DNA of 64,000 bases from Dawidia cretensis (lineage in GTDB: Bacteria; Bacteroidota; Bacteroidia; Cytophagales; Cyclobacteriaceae), in the NCBI RefSeq assembly GCF_018598175.1, contig NZ_JAHESE010000008.1, positions 77,307 to 141,306 of the forward strand, written 5' to 3'. A program made the translations under genes and the position numbers. This document shows positions 54,580 through 63,507 of the stretch, piece by piece. The notes beneath the pieces were generated by a model. It was not told the origin of the DNA and ran no database searches. It saw nothing but the letters and a program-made list of their open reading frames with translations. The number at the start of each line of letters is the position of its first letter. Positions within the stretch are counted from its first letter, which is position 1.

Positions 54580-54597
54580 CTGATTTATAAAAATCAG
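54580..54597. promoter_or_regulatory. CTGATTT inverted repeat upstream of TonB receptor
   Basis: CTGATTT (54580-54586) and AAATCAG (54591-54597) are perfect 7-bp arms around ATAA, 100 bp upstream of the receptor start codon. It matches the repeat upstream of the PAS kinase at 46219. Confidence 0.5.
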
Positions 54598-54681
54598 GAT
54601 GCCGCCTGCAGTTGTCCCGTATTCTTAAGAATGAAACTAAAATCCCGGCATTCCGTACAATGCTTATAATTTCATTCTAAT

Positions 54682-54732
54682 AAAGCCCATCATGGCAGTC
54701 GCAAAACGAACTGTCGTGATGGGCTTTTTTTT
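54682..54732 (+). terminator. Strong hairpin terminator in the leader of the 620-residue gene
   Basis: An 18-bp stem (54682-54699 with 54710-54727, two G-T pairs) has a 10-nt loop and runs into TTTTTTTT. No plus-strand gene ends upstream. It lies 44 bp before the ATG at 54776. It may be an attenuator or the end of a small RNA made from 54600-54730. Confidence 0.75.
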
Positions 54733-54775
54733 GTTTACCAAAAAAAAGTAGTCAAAAACAAACCCTCTAAATTTT

Positions 54776-56638
54776 ATGAAGTACATCATTAAAGGACACC
54801 TTTGTGGTCATTTGTGTGACGATTGTTCGGAATCGTTAGCCGGCGTGGAAGTATTGCTTTATCTGCCCTGGCAAAAAGAAAGGATAGTAGAAACCACCGT
54901 TGCCGACACGAAAGAAACATTTCACCTGGTAGAAAAGGAAGAAAAAGCGGCCAGAAAAAGTTTGCTGATTGCTACCACGAAGACCGATGAAAAGGGAGAT
55001 TATCAATTTACCCTGGACGAAAAATATGGTAACACCACATCCTTTGATATTGATTTTGTATGTGGACAGGTACCCGGCAACAAGAAATCCATAAAAGATC
55101 CGCTGCAGTTTCATCTCACCACGATCTTTGCGCAATGGCGGCTCGAAAGAGAAACGGATAATTACTATTTCCAGTGGAGGTATTGTATCGCGGCAAAATG
55201 GTGGTGTCATATTCGCGGCCGCTATTTTGATGCGTGGGTAATTTGCGGTCACCTATATGTATGTGGCACAAAGACGCCTATACCCGGCGTTAAAGTAACT
55301 GCCTGGGACGCGGACTTCTTAACGGATGACAATCTGGGCAGCGCTGTCACAGACGTTCATGGGCACTTCCGAATTGATTACACATCGCGTGATTTCAAAC
55401 AAACGTTCTTGTCACCCTGGGTAAATGTGGAAACGGACAAGGGCAATCCATTCACTTTCCAAAGCGGCCCCGATGTGTATTTCAAGTACGAATACAATAG
55501 CACGGAAATACAGGGCGAGACTTCTGCTAACCGCCGAAAAAACGTCGGTTATTGTCTCTGTGTAGAGCTTTGCCTGAAAGAATTAATTGTTCCGCCCACC
55601 GGTATTCCTGCTTCCTTTACTAAGATCGGCAACAATGGAAATCACTTCATCAACGAGCTCGTAGCCAGCGGAAACCCGAACGTGATTGCACTGGCGACGG
55701 GAAAAACTCCGGCCGGTCAGGCCTTTTTCAGCTGTATCAAATTGCGCGGTAGCCTCACTCAAAAATTAAATGGCGCTGCTATGGAATATAGCTTCGATAC
55801 CATCGAGACAAACGGTCCCGGTGGACCGGAGATCGGTGTATGGAAAAAAGTAACGGCGTCTCAAATGTGTGAAGCCGAGATCGGTACATTCTTTACGTTC
55901 ACCGGCGACCCTATGAATCCCATCAGTATTACGCCCTACAAAGTGGGTAATGTGAGCGGAGGTGTGGATGGTAGTGGTTGGATCGCGGTACCCCAGGCTT
56001 CCAATTTTGCGCCCAACGTCAATGGCGAATTGCTGAGCCTGAATACCGATACGCTGAATGGCGGCACGGTAAACATGGCCGGGCTTGTTCAGGGTCAGTC
56101 TACCACCACCGTTGCTGCTCTTCAGCAAAACCGTTTCTTTAAAATACGCATGAGAAAACGGGCGGTAGGCAATGCGGCGTCTGAAGTACCCGCGGGGGTT
56201 TCCAACCCGGTAGCGATGTTCAATACTATTTATAAAAGCGTTCCACAGTTTGGTTCATGGATGCCGCAAACCTCGGATGAGCGAGGTGTCGCCTGTATCG
56301 ATATTCAGGAAATGATCGGTGGTGGCGGAGGTACCGGATGTACACCGATCACGGATGCGCTTCACGTGAATTATACGGCTGCCAATCCCAACATGGGAGG
56401 AGTCAGTCTTACGCTCTATGGACCCGGGGGGCCTTACTCGATTCAAAATGTTTCACCTGTGGGCTCAGTAGCCGAAACCTTTGGAACGGCTACTGAATTA
56501 CATAACCCTGCCCTGGTACCGGTTAGCACGTTAGATAAATGTGCTTACACGGTCATCTTTTCAGTTGAACTGAAACTTACCAATGGCGAGAGCCAGCATG
56601 GTAATATTGAAGATTGGCTATCCTTCTGTAAGAATTAG
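54776..56638 (+). CDS. Transthyretin-like/carboxypeptidase-regulatory-like repeat protein
   Basis: 620 residues, no signal peptide. It opens MKYIIKGHLCGHLCDDCSES with a cluster of Cys and His, then a transthyretin-like beta-sandwich (about 1-110; AGVEVLLYLPWQKERIVETT, KTDEKGDYQFTLDE). A second TTR-like unit covers about 155-270 (CGHLYVCGTKTPIPGVKVTA, VTDVHGHFRIDYTS). A C-terminal ~330 residues with Cys and Gly-rich loops (MIGGGGGTGCTPI) follows. It may be cytoplasmic or leave by a non-Sec route. Role unknown. It is flanked by a leader terminator and a downstream terminator, so it is a single transcript. Confidence 0.65.
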   Translation: MKYIIKGHLCGHLCDDCSESLAGVEVLLYLPWQKERIVETTVADTKETFHLVEKEEKAARKSLLIATTKTDEKGDYQFTLDEKYGNTTSFDIDFVCGQVPGNKKSIKDPLQFHLTTIFAQWRLERETDNYYFQWRYCIAAKWWCHIRGRYFDAWVICGHLYVCGTKTPIPGVKVTAWDADFLTDDNLGSAVTDVHGHFRIDYTSRDFKQTFLSPWVNVETDKGNPFTFQSGPDVYFKYEYNSTEIQGETSANRRKNVGYCLCVELCLKELIVPPTGIPASFTKIGNNGNHFINELVASGNPNVIALATGKTPAGQAFFSCIKLRGSLTQKLNGAAMEYSFDTIETNGPGGPEIGVWKKVTASQMCEAEIGTFFTFTGDPMNPISITPYKVGNVSGGVDGSGWIAVPQASNFAPNVNGELLSLNTDTLNGGTVNMAGLVQGQSTTTVAALQQNRFFKIRMRKRAVGNAASEVPAGVSNPVAMFNTIYKSVPQFGSWMPQTSDERGVACIDIQEMIGGGGGTGCTPITDALHVNYTAANPNMGGVSLTLYGPGGPYSIQNVSPVGSVAETFGTATELHNPALVPVSTLDKCAYTVIFSVELKLTNGESQHGNIEDWLSFCKN

Positions 56639-56660
56639 GTTTCATTGAGAGCAAGTGTAC

Positions 56661-56705
56661 GAGCGAGTGCGGGCGCTGGTGAGCGCTCACACTCGCTCTG
56701 TTTTT
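56661..56705 (+). terminator. Terminator between convergent 620-residue gene and hybrid kinase gene
   Basis: GAGCGAGTG (56661-56669) and CACTCGCTC (56690-56698) with an inner GCGCT/AGCGC helix, followed by TGTTTTTG. It lies 22 bp after the stop and 5 bp before the convergent gene end. Confidence 0.8.
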
Positions 56706-56709
56706 GTAA

Positions 56710-58641
56710 TCAGGTCGCATCACTCCCGATATATTTATTTACGGTTTCAAACAAGTGCAGTTCCGTATAGGGTTTTGTGATATGATAGTTCATTCCCGAA
56801 GCCATACTTTGCCGTATGTCATCTTCATAGCCGTTGGCCGACAGGGCGAGTATGGGCATCTTGAAATTCAGTCTACGCATTTCTGCTGCTGTTTCATACC
56901 CGGTGATTCCAGGCATTTGGATATCCATGAGTACCAGATTGAATTGCGTTCTTTTAACCAAATCGATTGCGTCGAAGCCGCTCTGGGTGATCGTAACCTC
57001 GGCACCGAATTTTCTGAGCATCTTCTTTGCGACTAATAAATTCATCGGGTTATCGTCTACTACCAGGATCGTGACCGGGTTTTTAAAGGCTAATTTCTTT
57101 TGTGTATTTGTCGTTTGTGTTTCACTTGGCACTCTACCGGGCACATTCAAGGTCAATGAAAAACGAAATATTGAACCTGTATTGCGCACCGGGTCTGCCG
57201 GACTCTCCACGGAAACACTTCCCTTCATCTGCGCCAGCAGGTTTTTCACGATACTTAGTCCAAGCCCGGTGCCGCCATACTTCCGCGTGAAGCTATCATC
57301 TGCCTGGGTGAAGCTCTGGAAGATCAAGTCCAATTTTTCCTTCGGTATGCCAAGGCCGGTGTCAATAACAGCGCCATGAACGACTAATTCTGTCGATTTG
57401 CGGGCTTGAAGCGATAAGCGGATTTCTATACTACCTTCTTCCGTAAACTTGATGGCATTGCTAATCAGGTTTGTCAATACCTGTGATACGCGTGTAGGGT
57501 CTCCGATTACTTCCGCTGGAATTAACGGATCGATGTGACAGGATAGCGTAAGTCCCTTTTGATCGGCCAGAAATTTATACGAATTAACCGTGGCGGAAAT
57601 TGTTTTATGGAAATCAAACGTGATGCTTTCTAACTGAAGTTTCTTGTTTTCAATCTTGCTCAGATCAAGAATGTCGTTCACTAAGCGCGCCAGGTTCTTG
57701 CCGGATTCGTGAATGACATTCAGGTAGCCGCGATGCTCAGCCGAAACTTGCTCTCCCAGCATAATTTCTGTGAGTCCCAGTATACCATTCAGCGGCGTGC
57801 GTATTTCGTGACTCATGTTTGCCAGAAACTTACTTTTGGCGTTGTTTGCTTCCTCGGCAAACTCCTTCGCTTCCTTCAGGGATTGCTCGATCTGCTTACG
57901 TTCTGATATGTCCTGAATTGTTCCTTTCAAATTCACGACGGAGTTAGTTTCGTCTGCGAGCGCTTCGCCAATACAAAGTACATCTTTTACGCTTTGGTCG
58001 TCCAGAATGACCTTCATCTCTAATATAAAATCTTCCTTTTTCTCAATCGCGGACCTGATCAGGTGGTTCAGCTTCGGCAGGTAATCTTTATGCACTTTCC
58101 GTCTGAATGCGTCAAACAGGTTAGGGGTTTCATTTCGGGTTAAACCCAAAATCCGGTACGTCTCATGAGACGCTTTTAAAGTCAATGAAGAACCATCCAG
58201 CTCCCAGCTGCCCACCTTGGCCATGGATTGTGCCTCGTTAAGCTTGTTCCGCTCAGTTTCCAGCTCCAGTTTAGAGGCGGTAGTTTGTTGTAATTCTTCG
58301 CCGAGGATATTTATACCGGTTGCAATGGCATCCATGACGGTACCATTTTCTGATATCGAAAGTTTTTGTGTGAAGTCGTGGTTGGCAAACGAGCTGATCA
58401 CTTCGATGAAACTATTGACGGTCTGCTCGTGCGTCTTTTGTACACTGTTCAACTGCACCTGGTCCGCCCATTGATTGAGGTGGGCCGCAATTTTCGCCAG
58501 CGGGCTATCGTCAAAATCAATAACAATGCGTTTTGAAAAGTCCCCGTTTGCTATCGCCTCACTTAATTCCAATACTTTCAGCAGCAACTGGATATCAACA
58601 GCTGTGGTTCCAGTCTGAGTATCATCCTTCATCTTTGCCAT
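56710..58641 (-). CDS. Hybrid sensor histidine kinase (HAMP-like-PAS-HisKA-HATPase-REC)
   Basis: 643 residues, no membrane segment. The N-terminal ~120 residues contain two HAMP-like segments (ELSEAIANGDFSKRIVIDFD and VISSFANHDFTQKLSISENG). A PAS domain covers about 135-245. HisKA has FLANMSHEIRTPLNGILGLT (His278), and HATPase has LTNLISNAIKFTEEG with GGTGLGLSIVKNL. The C-terminal receiver has ILVVDDNPMNLLVAKKML and D573 in LVLMDIQMPGITGYET. It lacks an output domain. It is third in an operon with the alpha-oxoamine synthase/GNAT fusion and STAS-like gene, so it may sense or respond to their product. Confidence 0.92.
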   Translation of the reverse strand: MAKMKDDTQTGTTAVDIQLLLKVLELSEAIANGDFSKRIVIDFDDSPLAKIAAHLNQWADQVQLNSVQKTHEQTVNSFIEVISSFANHDFTQKLSISENGTVMDAIATGINILGEELQQTTASKLELETERNKLNEAQSMAKVGSWELDGSSLTLKASHETYRILGLTRNETPNLFDAFRRKVHKDYLPKLNHLIRSAIEKKEDFILEMKVILDDQSVKDVLCIGEALADETNSVVNLKGTIQDISERKQIEQSLKEAKEFAEEANNAKSKFLANMSHEIRTPLNGILGLTEIMLGEQVSAEHRGYLNVIHESGKNLARLVNDILDLSKIENKKLQLESITFDFHKTISATVNSYKFLADQKGLTLSCHIDPLIPAEVIGDPTRVSQVLTNLISNAIKFTEEGSIEIRLSLQARKSTELVVHGAVIDTGLGIPKEKLDLIFQSFTQADDSFTRKYGGTGLGLSIVKNLLAQMKGSVSVESPADPVRNTGSIFRFSLTLNVPGRVPSETQTTNTQKKLAFKNPVTILVVDDNPMNLLVAKKMLRKFGAEVTITQSGFDAIDLVKRTQFNLVLMDIQMPGITGYETAAEMRRLNFKMPILALSANGYEDDIRQSMASGMNYHITKPYTELHLFETVNKYIGSDAT

Positions 58642-58746
58642 TTACCGTAGCATTAAAAAGTGTTCGCTTTTGATCCTTTATTCCACCCAGCGATTCCTGT
58701 ACACCGACAACACCTGTTCGAAAGTCCTTGCGCATTTCAGTAGCGG

Positions 58747-59163
58747 CTATTTAAGCACAGAATTTTCCAGTTTTATTTTTAACAACCAGTTCAAAGCTTC
58801 CTGCCGGTTCGTAAAGAACCGGGCAGGAATGGCAGGTGTGCTCACTCTCAGATAAAGGTTTACCAAAAGTGTTGCCACTACGTTATTGGATAGGAACGCG
58901 CCTCCTAAAAGCCCCTTCAGACCGCCATCCCTGCTATTCATAAAATCGCGCGCTTCTTTCGTAGTCGTCTTTAAATTGGTAACGTCTATCAGGGCATATA
59001 CGGATCTCCCGTGGGTATACGCCAGGCGATGCCGAACTAACTCCCGGGCGATGGTAATATCCATCTCCAGCGCCGGTGCATAGTTCCAAAAGATGATCTC
59101 CTCATCTACCCCATTCATCCAAAAAGACGTCGTTTTATACTCTTTGAGGTTATGCCGTTCCAT
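58747..59163 (-). CDS. STAS/SpoIIAA-like protein (DUF7793-like)
   Basis: 138 residues. It contains EMDITIARELVRHRLAYTHG, SVYALIDVTNLKTTTKEARD and NVVATLLVNLYLRVSTPAIP, an alternating beta-alpha layout like STAS/SpoIIAA-fold domains that act as partners in signalling. It starts 3 bp after the stop of the oxoamine synthase fusion, so the two are tightly coupled. It probably binds the fusion protein or the kinase. The family name is from resemblance. Confidence 0.7.
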   Translation of the reverse strand: MERHNLKEYKTTSFWMNGVDEEIIFWNYAPALEMDITIARELVRHRLAYTHGRSVYALIDVTNLKTTTKEARDFMNSRDGGLKGLLGGAFLSNNVVATLLVNLYLRVSTPAIPARFFTNRQEALNWLLKIKLENSVLK

Positions 59164-59166
59164 ACC

Positions 59167-61611
59167 TTATTTTTTAGAATACACGGTTGCTAATAATTCC
59201 AGGTTAAAATTATCGTCAGCCTGAATGTAAACACTTTTAGAAACAACATCCACACCAAAACGTTGTTTCTCTATGGCGGCATCCATGCCCATGTAGTGAC
59301 GGTTGCACGTCAACGCATTTGCCCGCAAAATGGACTGGTATAACGTCTGCCGGTAGCTACCGTGGCTAACAACATATTCATAGTTTAATCCTACCAAAAC
59401 AATGGCATAGTTATTCTGTGCCGACCGATAACAGAATCCCAATGCAACGACCGGCTCGTGCCCGGCATATTCGGGCTTTAATTTCAACTGGATAACTTCC
59501 CACGACGGATGACGGGCGATATTCTCAAAATACCTACGGGGTAATCCGTATGTATTAATCGCCAGGCTTTTACCTTTTACGTTTGAATACAAGCCGTACC
59601 ATTCGTCGATCCGGCCTTCCCGTTGTTTCTGCTCGTCTGCCAACACGGTGACATTAAAAAAATGCTTGTTATCCAGAATTTTTCTTCTGAAGTGCCAGCG
59701 ATTCGGGCCCGACAGGCGTTTCATGAATTCATCTTCCGTATGCCACGTCGTCAGATCAGGGACACTATGTGTTTCCGGCATTTCCACTTTAATAAAACCT
59801 TCCTGAATTAAAAAGTCTGCCATTTCATTGTCACTGCTATGTAGGTCCCGCAATTGAAGCATGCTGGCACCCGATCTCTGTTTCACCTCATTCATGATGC
59901 GAAGCATTTCCAGTACCGCCGTCTTCCACAGGGGATGACTACGATCCAGAAACAAATGATTTCCTTCGGTGATCAGGGATCCCATCATAATTACCTTTGA
60001 CGTGAGGTAATATTTGTCCTTTTTTCGTACCTCTTCGACCTGCTCCGACACCGACGACGGGGCGATCATATCATCTTTGCAGATTAATTCGGTAAAGAAC
60101 GTGGCCAACACTACTTTGTCAGACAAGTCTTTGATGATGAGGTAGTGCAGCCGCCAGTTATTTTCGGTCTCTTCGTTGTTACAGAATGTTTCTTCCATAA
60201 AGCGGCAACCTTCCCAATCATAATTACTTTCCCCCAACAGTTTGTTCCATACTTCCGGGTCCACCTTTTTGATCGTTGTTTCATGCTGAACATGAAATGC
60301 GTCTTGTTTATTGAACAATGTCGCCCCGGCGAAATGTTTCTTAGTTTGTGTGAACGGCGCTTTGAAGCTGGCACTTAGTTTATCTACTGTAATGCCTTCT
60401 TCTTCCAGCACCTTCGGAAAATGGTAGTGAAATATTTCCAATAAGTTTTTAATATCCTGATCCGTATGCCCGTTGGTAATCGGCAACCGCAGGCCGGTAC
60501 AATTCACGGGCACGCCGGGAAAAATACCAATGTTGGTGAAGAAGCCTTCTTTCAGCAACCGTTTTACCATGTTATACCCGGTGCGGGGAAGACCGAGGGC
60601 AAGATAAAAAATTGGTGAATCGGAAGGGTATACCAACGGAAGATCATATTGATCGATAATAGCTTTGGTTAGGTCGATTTTATGCTTCAACCTGTTTTGC
60701 AGCGTGTAGATTTCTTCGGTTAAATGAATTTTAGCACTTGCCACAGAAGCGCCCAGCATGGGAGGCTGTACCGGACCGGAGAAGGTGTACGAGCTTCCAC
60801 ACGTCAGGATCTTGCGCATCATTTCTTTGTCTGACATGACGGTAACACCGCCCCCGGTTCCAAATCCTTTGGCCAGCGACGTCGTTAGCACCATTTTTGG
60901 ATGCAAGGGAATTTGGCTCAGCACATAGCCGTTGCCGTTGTTTCCTTTCCAGCTCATGCCGTGTGCGTCGTCGATGTATAAATGGAAATTGTGATACTTT
61001 TCCAATAGGTACACAATGTCCTTCATGGGTGCAAAATCTCCGTACATGGAATACAGCCCATCGGCCATGTACCAGATGCGGTTGTATTTATTGGGGTTTT
61101 CTGCGATAAGCGTCTCCAGCATATCCATACGGTTGTGCTTGATCATCTCTACGCGGGTTCCCTGGGCTTTGGCAAGCTGCGCGGCGAGTTGAACACTACC
61201 ATGTACCTGGTGATCCAGAATAACGAGGTCGTCATTTTGCACAAGAATAGGAATTGCCGCCACGTGAGCAAGTGTTGTTGTCGCCGCCAGTACAGCGGGG
61301 TTATTATCAAAGATTTTATAGAACAGCGACTCCAGTTCCTCGTACAGGTGACACGACGAGTAAGCACGCGAAGAAGAATATTGTGTACCATAACGAAGAG
61401 TGGCATCAATAGCGCCTTGCTTCAGCCTGTCATCCATTTCCAGCCCCAGGTAGCTGCACGATCCGAAGTTGACGACCTGCCTTCCGGCAATCGTCACCTG
61501 CCTTCCGTTCAAGCTTCCATCTTCCGTGGCCACCTGGAAGATCCCGCTCCTGACGCCGTTGGTTAAACACTCGTCAATAGTATTGATAAACTTATTTGTG
61601 CTCCGCGGCAT
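59167..61611 (-). CDS. Alpha-oxoamine synthase fused to GNAT-like domain
   Basis: 814 residues, about twice the usual oxoamine synthase length (~400). Residues 1-410 form a PLP-dependent fold type I enzyme: NFGSCSYLGLEMDDRLKQGA, YGTQYSSSRAYSSCHLYEEL, the PLP-stacking region HQVHGSVQLAAQLAKAQG, D214/H217 in YIDDAHGMSW and the PLP lysine K248 in LTTSLAKGFGTGGGVTVM. The family condenses an amino acid with an acyl-CoA to a ketoamine. Residues about 430-814 look like a GNAT/FemX-type acyltransferase (GSLITEGNHLFLDRSHPLWK, EPVVALGFCYRSAQNNYAIV). The product could be an N-acylated lipid signal or sulfonolipid-type compound. First gene of the operon. Confidence 0.85.
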   Translation of the reverse strand: MPRSTNKFINTIDECLTNGVRSGIFQVATEDGSLNGRQVTIAGRQVVNFGSCSYLGLEMDDRLKQGAIDATLRYGTQYSSSRAYSSCHLYEELESLFYKIFDNNPAVLAATTTLAHVAAIPILVQNDDLVILDHQVHGSVQLAAQLAKAQGTRVEMIKHNRMDMLETLIAENPNKYNRIWYMADGLYSMYGDFAPMKDIVYLLEKYHNFHLYIDDAHGMSWKGNNGNGYVLSQIPLHPKMVLTTSLAKGFGTGGGVTVMSDKEMMRKILTCGSSYTFSGPVQPPMLGASVASAKIHLTEEIYTLQNRLKHKIDLTKAIIDQYDLPLVYPSDSPIFYLALGLPRTGYNMVKRLLKEGFFTNIGIFPGVPVNCTGLRLPITNGHTDQDIKNLLEIFHYHFPKVLEEEGITVDKLSASFKAPFTQTKKHFAGATLFNKQDAFHVQHETTIKKVDPEVWNKLLGESNYDWEGCRFMEETFCNNEETENNWRLHYLIIKDLSDKVVLATFFTELICKDDMIAPSSVSEQVEEVRKKDKYYLTSKVIMMGSLITEGNHLFLDRSHPLWKTAVLEMLRIMNEVKQRSGASMLQLRDLHSSDNEMADFLIQEGFIKVEMPETHSVPDLTTWHTEDEFMKRLSGPNRWHFRRKILDNKHFFNVTVLADEQKQREGRIDEWYGLYSNVKGKSLAINTYGLPRRYFENIARHPSWEVIQLKLKPEYAGHEPVVALGFCYRSAQNNYAIVLVGLNYEYVVSHGSYRQTLYQSILRANALTCNRHYMGMDAAIEKQRFGVDVVSKSVYIQADDNFNLELLATVYSKK

Positions 61612-61742
61612 ATACGACCCGTTTAAAATGATTGTGCTATTTAAGTGTTTATCTTACAGGATACCTGGGGGCTTTCTCTCGCAAAACAACACTTCTGATC
61701 CTCTTCGATTACGTTATGGAATAACGGAAAAGTACTGCTGCT

Positions 61743-61934
61743 TTGCTACTTTTATTTGCAGGAAAGAAGTGTATTCTATTCTCCCGGCTGCCACGTGTCG
61801 GTGCTGAAATAACTGTTCGCATTACACAACCGATTTATCCATTATGGGTGGCCATTGGCTCACTCGTATTGGTGATCATATTGTGGAGCTATTCCGGGAT
61901 GGTTGACCCGGCAGAAGTAATGAAATCAGAATAA
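61743..61934 (+). pseudogene. Possible C-terminal remnant of an FtsX/MacB-type ABC permease
   Basis: The frame ends QPIYPLWVAIGSLVLVIILW, then SYSGMVDPAEVMKSE. The last membrane helix plus DPAEVMKSE tail resembles the C-terminus of MacB/FtsX permeases (usually PAxxAAxxDPAEALR). It has no plausible N-terminal part and only ~63 codons. Likely a leftover of an ABC permease gene, with an internal deletion before DPAE. Confidence 0.4.
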
Positions 61935-62262
61935 CCAACGATCGAGTAGTTTCTTCGATCCATCGGTCGATAATCACTAAGAACAACCAAAACAAATGAA
62001 AGGAAATAGTTTGTGACAACGCTGTGGTTACTTCTATCGGAAAAGTCGAATGAACGGTCGTTTCCGCTTCGGTGACCTTGTGTCCTTGCCCACGAAGCAT
62101 ATGCGCAACTGCACTTCGCAGTACCCATGCGCGCAATCCTACTCTTTTTTTAATAATGGCGCTGTCGCAGGCGGCTTCAAGCAAACGTATTTCCGCAGAT
62201 GACAAGTCCCAAAATATCTACTTAGACACTTTAACCTAAAAGATTATAAACAATTCTACTTT
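61935..62262. other. 328-bp gap, no gene seen
   Basis: A minus-strand frame from a TTG at 62205 runs through this region but has no start context or recognised motif. The promoter of the lipoprotein gene at 62263 should lie near 62200-62250. No repeats were seen. Confidence 0.35.
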
Positions 62263-63408
62263 ATGAAAAAAACCAGACTACTGTTTTTTGCAGCCCTTGC
62301 CACCGCGGCATTTCATTTTTCTTCCTGCAGCGATGACGACAAGCCCACCTTTAACATTCCGACGACAGACATCGATGGCGACGCGTACACCATGGGCGGC
62401 GATTTGCGTCTGCTGTACTCTATAGACGATGGAGCAAATTACAGCACTACCGTGCCTACCAACATCGGAAAAGACGTCCACGTGCTCGTGAAACTTAACA
62501 ACGGCACGACGGATTTGACGACAGATGATTTTGACATTGATTGGACAGGATCTTCTCCAGCCCCCACGGTCGCTGAAAGCGGCGTAGCCGAGTTTGTTGC
62601 CAGTGCGAACATCGCAGTGCAGGTAACCGTAACAGACAAGATGACGCTAGTCACCAGCCATCGCGCGAATGGCAAATTTTTCGCTGTAAATACAACCACC
62701 GGTGCATTGACTGAGGCGTTTACGCCGATGTACGCCGACGAGGCCCTGACCAGTGTCAGAGGATTTGTTTACCATTATAAAAAAGGCCTGTATTATGCCA
62801 GCCTCAACACCGATAAGGGTGGATACCTGTACACGATCAACCCGTCGACGAAAGTCGCTACGCGAATCAATGAGAACGATGGCGCGAACGGCGCAGAGGT
62901 TTGGGACGCCGTCGTAAACTGGGCCGTTGCCGCAGACGATAGCCTGATTGCCATTGGTGATTTCAATGGAGACGGAAATGGCGTAGTGAAATTTGGCACC
63001 GACGGCGGCCGCTCTACAAAAACGGCGAAAGCCGACATTTGCTGCGCCCTGGGCATGCTCTACGATGTCGCTGCCGGTGAATTCCAGATTGCCAACGGCG
63101 AGAATGCTAACGAAGGTGAAGTGATCATTGATCGGGTAACAAACGCAGGTGTGTTTGTGGGCGAATCGGTGACAATGGACCTGACAGGTTTTTCCGACGA
63201 TTTTTCCACGGACTACATTTATTTGAGAACAATGGCGAAAAGCCCCACGGGCGAGGTGTATGGCACATTGTATAGCCCGGAGTTCAGGAAGACCTACTTC
63301 GTGAAGATCAATATTGCTTCCGCTACTGTTACCTACGTGGCTACATTAGGCGAAAACAATGAAAACCAATATAACTCCCTCGCGTTTATTCCGAAGTACA
63401 CGTTATAA
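62263..63408 (+). CDS. Hypothetical lipoprotein (381 aa)
   Basis: 381 residues. Lipoprotein signal MKKTRLLFFAALATAAFHFS with the lipobox FSSC followed by SDDDKP, a usual surface-export Asp-rich tether in Bacteroidota. Repeated beta segments (GLYYASLNTDKGGYLYTINP; YDVAAGEFQIANGENANEGE) suggest a beta-propeller. It may be a surface lipoprotein with a sugar- or ligand-binding role. A terminator follows. Confidence 0.75.
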   Translation: MKKTRLLFFAALATAAFHFSSCSDDDKPTFNIPTTDIDGDAYTMGGDLRLLYSIDDGANYSTTVPTNIGKDVHVLVKLNNGTTDLTTDDFDIDWTGSSPAPTVAESGVAEFVASANIAVQVTVTDKMTLVTSHRANGKFFAVNTTTGALTEAFTPMYADEALTSVRGFVYHYKKGLYYASLNTDKGGYLYTINPSTKVATRINENDGANGAEVWDAVVNWAVAADDSLIAIGDFNGDGNGVVKFGTDGGRSTKTAKADICCALGMLYDVAAGEFQIANGENANEGEVIIDRVTNAGVFVGESVTMDLTGFSDDFSTDYIYLRTMAKSPTGEVYGTLYSPEFRKTYFVKINIASATVTYVATLGENNENQYNSLAFIPKYTL

Positions 63409-63431
63409 ATCACGCTATAACCGTAAAAGAA

Positions 63432-63470
63432 AAGAGGAAGCTCAATCGGGCTTCCTCTTTTTCTTTTTTA
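63432..63470 (+). terminator. Intrinsic terminator of the 62-kb lipoprotein gene
   Basis: AAGAGGAAGC (63432-63441) and GCTTCCTCTT (63450-63459) form a 10-bp stem with an 8-nt loop, followed by TTTTCTTTTTT. It lies 24 bp after the stop codon. Confidence 0.85.
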
Positions 63471-63507
63471 AGGGGCTCGTCGCCGCGAATGCTTTTACTG
63501 GCCACAT

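Larger units (their letters stand above)
54481..54775. other. Divergent gap with inverted repeat and hairpin terminator
   Basis: 295 bp between the TonB receptor and the 620-residue gene, which diverge. It contains a CTGATTT inverted repeat (54580-54597) and a terminator-type hairpin (54682-54730). No gene is present. Confidence 0.55.

Noticed and set aside
61876-62205. Minus-strand 109-codon frame before the lipoprotein gene
   Set aside because: It starts with TTG, overlaps the permease-like remnant on the other strand and has no recognisable motif.
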